From assembly GCF_011064595.1 (NCBI RefSeq), contig NZ_JAALJI010000038.1, positions 1-48,818 on the forward strand: a DNA stretch of 48,818 nt. Reading direction: 5' to 3'. Both the position numbers and the translations under genes were made by a program. The DNA comes from Paludisphaera soli. Its GTDB lineage: Bacteria; Planctomycetota; Planctomycetia; Isosphaerales; Isosphaeraceae. Below the pieces are notes generated by a model, which saw nothing but the letters and a program-made list of their open reading frames with translations, made no database searches and had not been told where the DNA came from. Every line of letters begins with the position of its first letter. Position 1 is the first letter of the stretch. Positions 42,521 to 48,818 of the stretch are shown here, in pieces.

Positions 42521-44908
42521 TCACTTCGGCGCGGCGGCGGTCTCGGGGTCTTTCTTGCTCTCGGGGCCGGGGTCCTGGCGGAGGACGACGACGCGGTCGT
42601 GGAGGATGAGGACGAGGTCGGTGCGGCCGTCGCCGTCGACGTCGCCGGCGGCCATCTCGCGGGGTTCGAAGGAGGTGCCGCCCCCCCGGAAGGACTTGCG
42701 CTCGTAGAGCTTGAAGGTCAGGGCGTGGAGCAGGTCCTCGGCGCCGTCGAAGGTGGCGACGTCCAGGGCCTGTTCGACGACGTCGGTGAAGATCACGTCG
42801 GCCACGCCGTCGGCGTTGAAGTCGCCGGCGATCAGGTCGCCGAGCCGGCCTTCGACGGTCCGGGGTTCGTAGGAGGCGATGACCTTCAGGCGGCGGCCGG
42901 TCCCGCCGGTCTGGAGCACGGCGAAGCGGTCGGTGCCGGCGATCAAGAGGTCGTCGCGGCCGTCGCCGTCGAAGTCGCCGACGTGCAGGCCTTCGAAGTT
43001 GATCGAGCCGACCGAGAGCGAGCCGGCCTGGCGGTAGACGCCGTCCTTGGGGGTCAGGAACAGCAGCGATTTGGTGCTGCGGTCGAGCAGGACGAGGTCC
43101 TTGCGGCCCTCGCCCGTGACGTCGAGGGCCGCGGCGCCCTGGACCTGGGCGGTGCCGCGCGCGGAGTTGTACTGGTCCTCGATCCGCCACTGGCCCTGGT
43201 CGTCGAGCCGGACGTGGCGGGCGAACGTGTTCTGCGAGACGATCAGCGCGGGCTTCCCGTCCAGGTCGGCCGCGGTCAGGGCGGCGGGGGTGGAGCCGCC
43301 GAGCGGGCCGAGGCTCCCGGCGAACGGCTTGAGGCCCTCGTCCTTCTGGCCCAGCAGCAGCACCGGCGAGCCGAAGGCGCTGTAGGCCAGCAGGTCGGTC
43401 TCGCCGTCGGCGTTCACGTCGAACGCCCGGATGGCGGTGGGGGCCCCCGAGAGGCCGGCGATCGGCACGGCCTCGGCGTCGCCGAACTTCACCTCGGCGA
43501 ACCCGTCCCGGCCCTCGGCGCGGACGGCCCGCAGCTCGAACGTGTCGGCGCCGGGCTTGGTCCGGGCGGCGTAGACCAGGGCCGGCTTGCCCGACTCCTC
43601 GACGTCGGCGAGGGCCATGGCGACGGGCTCCCCCTTGATGGGGAGGGCGGACGGGAAGGACAGGCGGCCCTCGTCGAACCGGCTGCGGCCGATCTGCTTC
43701 TCCTGCTCGGAGAGGACGTAGACCTCGTCGCGGCCGTCGCCGTCGAGGTCGGCGAGGACCGTCCCCTTGCCCCCCAGCAGGCCGGGGAAGGACTCGCCGG
43801 TGCTCAGGCCCGCCTCGCCGGCCTGGCGGTAGAGCCAGACCTGGGCGTTGGCCGGGTCGGTGACGACCACGTCCTTCCGCTTATCGCCGTCGACGTCCCC
43901 CACGGCCAGGCTGCGGCCGCGCTCGTTCCCCTTGGGGAAGCCGAAGTAGACCAGGCGGCCCCAGCGGTCGTCGGAGTCGGGAGCGGAATCGTCCAGGGTG
44001 TAGACCTTGCCCCGCCCCGACTGCTCCTCGACCGTCAGCAGCTCCACGCCGGGCTTGCCGTCGATCTGGCCGAACGCCAGCGCCCGGGGGCTCGCCAGGG
44101 CGAACTGCCGCTCGGGGCCGAGCTTCTTGTCGGCGGTGGCGAAGCGGACGTGGATCGGGTGGTCGGCGTCGCCGTCCATGATGATCAGGTCGGCCGCGCC
44201 GTCGCCGTCGAGGTCGTGGATCTTGACCATCCGGGGGGTGGTCGCCGTGTGGGGCGCCCGCTCGGGCTCCGAGAGCACGCCGGGCTCGCGCTGGTGGATC
44301 AGCACCAGCTCGCCCTCGGCCAGCAGGGCCACGTCGTCGCGGCCGTCCTGGTCGAGGTCGCCGACGGCCAGGGCGTTGGGGGCCTCCAGGGCGTCGCCGC
44401 ACTTGATCCGCTTCGGGGGGCCGAACTTGCCGCCGCCTTCGTTGGGGAGGATGACGATCTCGGCCGGGGTGCCGTAGAAGATCAGGTCGGCCTTGCCGTC
44501 GCCGTTGAAGTCGCCCGTGTTCAGGCTGACGACCTCGCGGTCGACCGGCAGGTTGGCGGGCCGCATCCGCTTGTCGGACTCCAGGTCGTTGGCCTGCTTG
44601 CGGAAGGGGCGGGCGTCGGCCGCTTCGGCGGGCTTCTCGGTGGAGAGGAGCAGGTCGATCCGCGACCGGGCGTTGTCGGCGACGATCACGTCCTGGATCT
44701 TGTCGCCGTCCACGTCCGCGAGGGTCAGGTTGCTGATCCGGTATTCGAGCTTGTACAGCTCCAGCGGCAGGAAGCCGAAATAGTCGGCCAGCCGCGGCTT
44801 CGCGGCCGGCGCCCCCTCCTCCGCCGTGGCGCGTCCCGCGCCGGCCGCCCCGATCCCGAGGCAGGCACAAAGGAGGAGGATCCCGCGAATCCTGAGCGGT
44901 TTGATCAT
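42521..44908 (-). CDS. Secreted FG-GAP/VCBS repeat protein (beta-propeller)
   Basis: The 795-residue protein has a signal peptide (MIKPLRIRGILLLCACLGIGAAG, cleaved near residue 29). The rest is a chain of FG-GAP units with calcium-binding loops of the DxDGDxxxD type: DVDGDKIQD, DFNGDGKAD, DLDQDGRDD, DLDGDGAAD, DVDGDKRKD, DLDGDGRDE, DVNADGETD, DFDGDGRDD, DFNADGVAD and DVDGDGRTD. This suggests one or two integrin-like beta-propellers outside the cell. Such proteins bind polysaccharide or other proteins. The start at 44908 is the one that gives the signal peptide. It is divergent from the Tad-like operon across 276 bases. I cannot assign a specific ligand. Confidence 0.9.
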   Translation of the reverse strand: MIKPLRIRGILLLCACLGIGAAGAGRATAEEGAPAAKPRLADYFGFLPLELYKLEYRISNLTLADVDGDKIQDVIVADNARSRIDLLLSTEKPAEAADARPFRKQANDLESDKRMRPANLPVDREVVSLNTGDFNGDGKADLIFYGTPAEIVILPNEGGGKFGPPKRIKCGDALEAPNALAVGDLDQDGRDDVALLAEGELVLIHQREPGVLSEPERAPHTATTPRMVKIHDLDGDGAADLIIMDGDADHPIHVRFATADKKLGPERQFALASPRALAFGQIDGKPGVELLTVEEQSGRGKVYTLDDSAPDSDDRWGRLVYFGFPKGNERGRSLAVGDVDGDKRKDVVVTDPANAQVWLYRQAGEAGLSTGESFPGLLGGKGTVLADLDGDGRDEVYVLSEQEKQIGRSRFDEGRLSFPSALPIKGEPVAMALADVEESGKPALVYAARTKPGADTFELRAVRAEGRDGFAEVKFGDAEAVPIAGLSGAPTAIRAFDVNADGETDLLAYSAFGSPVLLLGQKDEGLKPFAGSLGPLGGSTPAALTAADLDGKPALIVSQNTFARHVRLDDQGQWRIEDQYNSARGTAQVQGAAALDVTGEGRKDLVLLDRSTKSLLFLTPKDGVYRQAGSLSVGSINFEGLHVGDFDGDGRDDLLIAGTDRFAVLQTGGTGRRLKVIASYEPRTVEGRLGDLIAGDFNADGVADVIFTDVVEQALDVATFDGAEDLLHALTFKLYERKSFRGGGTSFEPREMAAGDVDGDGRTDLVLILHDRVVVLRQDPGPESKKDPETAAAPK

Positions 44909-45184
44909 CGAACGGTTCCCGACGAGCGGCGATTGGGGCCGGTCGGCCGACGCTTCGGCCTCTTCTCGCCCCAGACTACGAGGCCCGCCCGGAATCGACA
45001 AGTGGGGGGCTTGTCCGGGATTGGGAAACCTTTTCGGCCCCATGCCGGGGTCCCTGGACGATCACGGGATCGCGACTCCGCGCGTCGGCGTCCAGAATAG
45101 TCTCAAGTCGATGGATTGCGGCCGCCGAAGAAGTTCCCGGACGAACCTTGACGATTATTCCGTTTAATCGGCGGCGGACCGCTC

Positions 45185-47113
45185 ATGATGGATTCGCGAA
45201 CGACGAGCCGGAGGACGACCGGAGGCGGGACTGCCGCGAGGGACCTCCTCGCGACGGCGCTGTTGCTCGCGACGTCTGGCCTCGCCGCGACCGCCCAGGA
45301 GGCTCCGGCACCCTCGGCCATGATCCCCCTGCCCCCCCCCCCCCGAGCCGGGGCCGACCTCGACGGCGGCGACGACGCGGCGAGACTGGACGTCCAGGCG
45401 CTCCCCGACGCGGCCTCCTCGGCGCCCGTGCTCTCGGGGTCGAAGGCGGCGGCGGTCATCGAGATCAAGGTCGGCCAGGGACGGTTCCTGACCTTGCCCG
45501 AGGACCTCGCCCAGCCCGACAAGCCCGCCCCCTTCCTCGCCGTCGGCGACCCCATGGTCGCTGACTTCTTCCAGATGGGGCCGAGGCAGGTCCGCCTGAT
45601 GGGCAAGCGGCTGGGGATCACCGACCTGATGATCACCACGGCGACGGGCCGGACCTTCGAGTACGAGCTGCGGGTCGTCCCGGACCTCTCGGCGCTGGGG
45701 GCGGAGCTGAAACGACTCTTCCCGGACGCCAACCTTACCCTGTCGCCGCTCCGCGACAAGGTGGTCGTCGAGGGCCAGGCCCGCGACGCCAGCCAGGTCG
45801 CGCGGATCGTCTCGGCCATCGACGGCTACATCCGGAACGTGCAGCGCGTCATGATCGCCGGCCAGGTCGGCAACGCCCGGAACGCGATCGAGGACGTCGA
45901 CCCTGAAGGCCCTGAGGTGCCGGTCGGCTCGCCGATGGGCGGTGCCGGCGCGCTGATGGGCGGCGCCGGCGCGTTACCCGCCCTGGGCGAGGACCGCCTG
46001 GGAGTCGGCGGTTTCGCCGGCATGGGGGGCATGGGGGGTGGAGCGATGTCGCCCCCGTCCACTCCCGGCTCGATCACGGCCAACCAGATCGCCACCAACC
46101 AGACGCAGGTCATCAACCTGATTCGGCTGCCCAGCACGCAGCAGGTGCTGCTGAAGGTACGCGTGGCCGAGCTGAACCGGACGGCCTTCCGGCAGATCGG
46201 GGCCGATTTCCTGGCGTCGATCCCGGAGTTCGCCACCTTGTTCGGGTCCCAGATCGGCGGCTCCAGCTTCGTGCCGGGCCGGATCGGCCGGACCACCTTC
46301 AACCCCGTCGGCGCCGTGGACCCCCGAAGCCTCACCATCGGGACGGCGTCGACGCTGTTCGGGACGTTCTCCGACGCCCGGTTCACCACGGTGCTCTCGG
46401 CGCTGCGGCGGAACAACATGCTGAAGATCCTGGCCGAGCCGAACCTGGTGACGCTCAACGGCCACCAGGCCGACTTCCTGGCCGGCGGCCAGTTCCCGGT
46501 GCCGATCAACTCGGGCGTGGGGAGCGGCATCGGCGGCAACATCCAGGTGCAGTTCAAGGACTTCGGCGTCCGCCTGGCGTTCCTGCCGTTCGTGGAGGAC
46601 GGCGAGACCATCCGCCTCACCGTCGACCCCGAGGTCAGCTCGATCGACTTCGCGCTGGGGACGACGCTCGTCCCAGGCGGCTCACAGGTGCCAGGGCTGA
46701 ACATCCGGCGTTCGCACACCACGGTGGAGCTGAAGCAGGGGGAGACCCTGGCCATCGCCGGGCTTATGCAGCTGGCCCTCGACGGCGAGACCGAGCGCAT
46801 CCCCGGCCTGGGCGACCTCCCCTACATCGGGGCCTTCTTCAGCAACACCACCAGCAATCGGATCGAGAAGGAGCTGGTGGTCCTGGTGACCCCCTACCTG
46901 ATCGAGCCGATGCGGCCCGGCCAGGTCCCCCCCGTCCCCGGCGAAGAGGTGGACCAACCCAACGACCTGGAGTTCTTCTTCATGAACCGGATCGAGGGCC
47001 GAACGGGGGTCGACGCTCGGGCGACGACCATGTACGACGATCCGCTCCACCTCGTCCGCCCCGCGCTCATCGAGCGCAAGTACCTGAGCGGCCCGGTGGG
47101 GTACTCCAAGTGA
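45185..47113 (+). CDS. cpaC: CpaC-type secretin of a Tad-like pilus system
   Basis: The 642-residue outer-membrane protein has a signal peptide (about residues 20-38, ending AATAQ). The N-terminal pilus-assembly domain is at about 90-165 (VGDPMVADFFQMGPRQVRLMGKRLGITDLMITTATG), a BON-like domain at about 165-220 (TLSPLRDKVVVEGQARDASQ), then a Gly/Met-rich linker, and the secretin core at about 310-580 with VLLKVRVAELNR, LRRNNMLKILAEPNLVTLNG, FLAGGQFPVPI and TVELKQGETLAIAGLM, then GLGDLPYIGAFF. It would form the outer-membrane channel of a Tad pilus. A run of 13 cytosines lies at codons 50-54. The start ATG at 45185 is followed by another at 45188. The next gene overlaps or adjoins its stop. 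Confidence 0.9.
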   Translation: MMDSRTTSRRTTGGGTAARDLLATALLLATSGLAATAQEAPAPSAMIPLPPPPRAGADLDGGDDAARLDVQALPDAASSAPVLSGSKAAAVIEIKVGQGRFLTLPEDLAQPDKPAPFLAVGDPMVADFFQMGPRQVRLMGKRLGITDLMITTATGRTFEYELRVVPDLSALGAELKRLFPDANLTLSPLRDKVVVEGQARDASQVARIVSAIDGYIRNVQRVMIAGQVGNARNAIEDVDPEGPEVPVGSPMGGAGALMGGAGALPALGEDRLGVGGFAGMGGMGGGAMSPPSTPGSITANQIATNQTQVINLIRLPSTQQVLLKVRVAELNRTAFRQIGADFLASIPEFATLFGSQIGGSSFVPGRIGRTTFNPVGAVDPRSLTIGTASTLFGTFSDARFTTVLSALRRNNMLKILAEPNLVTLNGHQADFLAGGQFPVPINSGVGSGIGGNIQVQFKDFGVRLAFLPFVEDGETIRLTVDPEVSSIDFALGTTLVPGGSQVPGLNIRRSHTTVELKQGETLAIAGLMQLALDGETERIPGLGDLPYIGAFFSNTTSNRIEKELVVLVTPYLIEPMRPGQVPPVPGEEVDQPNDLEFFFMNRIEGRTGVDARATTMYDDPLHLVRPALIERKYLSGPVGYSK

Positions 47114-47130
47114 GCGAGGAGCGAACCGCG

Positions 47131-47910
47131 ATGAAGCCGACATCCCGGCGCCGTCGGGCGTCCGCCGCGTTGATCCTCGGGCTGGGCCTGGCCCTCAGCG
47201 CCCGAGACGCCGCGGCCCAGCAGGCCGTCGAGGCGCCGATCGTGATCCCGCCGCCCCGGCCCCCGGTCGCGCTCCCCGCGCCCGTGGTGATCGAGGCCCC
47301 GGCCGACGAGGTGGAGAATCCCCTCGACCGGCCGCCGCTGGACCCGGTGGCCCTGGAGAAGAAGGGGCCGCACTTCTTCTTCAAGAAGATCCGGTCGTGG
47401 CCCTGGCGGCGGGTCCAGGGGAAGATGCTGGGGTATCCCGAGGATTTCAAGCCCCGGCCGCTGGGGTCGTCGGTCTACGCCATGGGCCGGACGATGACGG
47501 CCAACGGTGCCGAGGCCCGGCTGGCCCTCTACGACTACGACTTCGTGCAGGGCTCCGCCGAGCTGAGCGAGCGGGGCCGGGATCAGCTGGAATTGCTCGC
47601 CGCGCAGCTCGCCGCGAGCCCCTACCCGCTGATCGTCGAGCGGACCCCGGGCGACCCGGCGCTGGCCGGCGCGCGTCGGCGGGCCGTCCTGGACGTGCTG
47701 ACCGCCGCGTCGTTCCCGATCGAGGAGGGCCGCGTGCTCGTCGGCCAGCCCATCCCCTTCGGCATGTCGGGCGTCAACGCGCAGATCATCAGCGCGAACA
47801 TCCTGAACCGGACCCAGCAGTACGGGCCGCCGGTGCCGATCAACGCGAACGGGGTGAACAGCCCGAGCGGCGTCACCAACCAGATGGTCGGGGCGGTCCC
47901 CGGGCAATGA
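47131..47910 (+). CDS. Secreted OmpA/CpaD-like protein of the Tad-like operon
   Basis: The 259-residue product, from the ATG at 47131 (AGGAG nine bases upstream; a GTG at 47110 overlaps the previous stop), has a signal peptide to about residue 29 (SARDAAAQQ). A proline-rich linker follows. Residues about 125-205 (LYDYDFVQGSAELSERGRDQLELLAAQLAAS) resemble the OmpA-like fold, as in CpaD pilus proteins, where the GSA.LS..G pattern is common, but the peptidoglycan-binding residues are not clear. The last 50 residues are rich in Asn/Gly/Pro. Its place between secretin and TPR lipoprotein genes supports a role in pilus or secretin assembly. Confidence 0.7.
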   Translation: MKPTSRRRRASAALILGLGLALSARDAAAQQAVEAPIVIPPPRPPVALPAPVVIEAPADEVENPLDRPPLDPVALEKKGPHFFFKKIRSWPWRRVQGKMLGYPEDFKPRPLGSSVYAMGRTMTANGAEARLALYDYDFVQGSAELSERGRDQLELLAAQLAASPYPLIVERTPGDPALAGARRRAVLDVLTAASFPIEEGRVLVGQPIPFGMSGVNAQIISANILNRTQQYGPPVPINANGVNSPSGVTNQMVGAVPGQ

Positions 47911-47963
47911 CGACGACCGTGACGGATCGCACCCGTCGGCCTCAAGACAAGGATGGATCGATC

Positions 47964-48788
47964 ATGCGAACCGCCCTCTCTCCTCGCGTGCGGATCCTCG
48001 GCGGCGGGCTGATCCTGGCGGCCATCGTCCTCGGGGCCGGCTGCCGCGGCGCGGCGGGACGTCGGGCCGAGCACGATTCGGCGAGTCTGCTCAACTCCGG
48101 GGGGCCGGCGAAGGTCTCGCGGCGTCAGGCCGCCGACGTCGAGATCGCGATGGGCCGCACGCTCCAGGAGTCGGGAGATCTGAACGGCGCCGAGGCCGCC
48201 TTCCGCGACGCCCTGAAGAAGGACCCCCGCCGCGCCGACGCCGAGGCGAAGCTGGCGGTGCTGGCCGAGGAGCGCGGCGATCAAGAGCAGGCGGACGCGC
48301 ACTTCGAGCGGGCCCTGAAGCTGGCTCCGAAGGATCCGGAAATCCTCTGCGACCGGGGCTACAGCTACTACCTCCAGCGGCGGTGGGCCGACGCCGAGAC
48401 CTGCCTGCGGAAGGCGCTGCGGGAGGACCCGCGGCACGCCCGAGGTCACAACAACCTGGGCCTGGTCCTGGCCCGCCAGGGAGACGGCGAGGCGGCGCTC
48501 GTCGAGTTCGGCAAGGCGGGCTGCGACCGGGCCGACGCCCAGTCGAACCTGGCCCTGGTGATGGCGATGGAAGGCCGCCTGGACGAGGCCCGCGAGCTCT
48601 ACGCCGCGGCCTCGGCCGCCAAGCCGGGCTCGGCCCCGGCCCGCGAGGGCCTCCGCGCCTCCGGCGCGGCGCTGGCCTCGCGCCTCGCCCCGCCGGCCGG
48701 TCCGCTCGCCGCCGCGTCCGTGACGATCCCGCCGCCGCGAAGGCCGGACCCGGCCGTGATCCGGGCCTCAGCGACGCGCGGCGACTGA
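47964..48788 (+). CDS. TPR lipoprotein (TadD-like)
   Basis: The 274-residue protein has a hydrophobic signal ending VLGAGC, a probable lipidation site, and about four tetratricopeptide repeats (about 75-225: VEIAMGRTLQESGDLNGAEAAFRDALKKDP, EAKLAVLAEERGDQEQADAHF, EILCDRGYSYYLQRRWADAETCLRKAL, GHNNLGLVLARQGDGEAALVEF). The C-terminus is Ala/Pro-rich. TadD is a TPR lipoprotein that helps place the CpaC secretin, and the gene order (secretin, OmpA-like, TPR lipoprotein) fits this. AAGGATGG precedes the ATG at 47964; an in-frame ATG at 47907 is an alternative start. The gene ends 30 bases before the window edge, where the operon may go on. Confidence 0.82.
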   Translation: MRTALSPRVRILGGGLILAAIVLGAGCRGAAGRRAEHDSASLLNSGGPAKVSRRQAADVEIAMGRTLQESGDLNGAEAAFRDALKKDPRRADAEAKLAVLAEERGDQEQADAHFERALKLAPKDPEILCDRGYSYYLQRRWADAETCLRKALREDPRHARGHNNLGLVLARQGDGEAALVEFGKAGCDRADAQSNLALVMAMEGRLDEARELYAAASAAKPGSAPAREGLRASGAALASRLAPPAGPLAAASVTIPPPRRPDPAVIRASATRGD

Positions 48789-48818
48789 CGGGGCCTTCGC
48801 CGTCTCGGCGTCGTCCTA

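Noticed and set aside
1-48818. Search for tRNA, rRNA, CRISPR arrays, insertion sequences, integrases or a defence island
   Set aside because: None was recognised on either strand; the gene content is chromosomal and the only mobile-looking DNA is the hairpin repeat family.

Overview
The window is high-GC (roughly 70 percent by eye) bacterial chromosome with a strong planctomycete signature, most likely family Isosphaeraceae. The support is the gene content: a ThuA / membrane-bound-dehydrogenase / HEAT / cytochrome c fusion, a giant secreted protein with an N-terminal LEPR-XLL motif, a receiver protein with its DNA-binding domain in front, a FlgM-like orphan, FG-GAP proteins and many secreted or lipid-anchored proteins of unknown role. 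Genus assignment is not possible from this alone. No rRNA, tRNA, insertion sequence, prophage or CRISPR array was recognised.

Layout. 1-2.4 kb: minus-strand genes for a truncated lipoprotein serpin, GrpE and the thiol peroxidase Tpx. 2.6-4.4 kb: mnmG (tRNA wobble-uridine modification). 4.7-7.7 kb: a two-component pair, an HTH-receiver protein and an HDOD histidine kinase, behind a recognisable promoter. 7.7-10.4 kb: a small HNH-like zinc protein and a sulfite-dehydrogenase-like pair (Tat-exported Mo enzyme plus dihaem cytochrome c). 10.4-15.4 kb: ROK sugar kinase, FtsH and a membrane histidine kinase with a haem-type CX3CH motif. 15.7-18.5 kb: a small orphan, then an overlapping methyltransferase / alkaline-phosphatase-superfamily pair. 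18.8-22.1 kb: a Fur-family regulator, a His/Asp-rich secreted protein and a PilB/GspE-type ATPase. 22.4-29.3 kb: an SGNH hydrolase and a 1,810-residue surface protein of beta-strand and Ig-like repeats. 29.4-33.3 kb: a small lipoprotein, an MlaE/MlaD lipid-transport pair without its ATPase, and an acyltransferase. 33.5-34.5 kb: FlgM-like protein and an unknown protein. 35-42 kb: the ThuA/dehydrogenase/cytochrome fusion and a GH2 glycosidase. 42-44.9 kb: a DUF6678-like protein and an FG-GAP protein. 45.2-48.8 kb: a Tad-pilus-like set (secretin CpaC, an OmpA/CpaD-like protein and a TPR lipoprotein).

The clearest structure that genes do not explain is a family of GC-rich interspersed elements at about 1.55-1.84, 18.57-18.76, 39.36-39.65 and 42.42-42.48 kb. 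They are built from hairpin modules whose stems are kept while their loops vary, and two copies share the same composite order (left module, spacer, right module, inverted left module). They lie in intergenic gaps and look like a non-autonomous REP/MITE-type repeat. Other points for follow-up are a 13-C homopolymer inside the secretin gene, the CX3CH kinase, the HTH-receiver / HDOD-kinase pair with a long leader, and the lipoprotein serpin.

All assignments come from reading translations and recognising family motifs; no database search was run. Promoter calls rest on matches to -35/-10 hexamers and are tentative.
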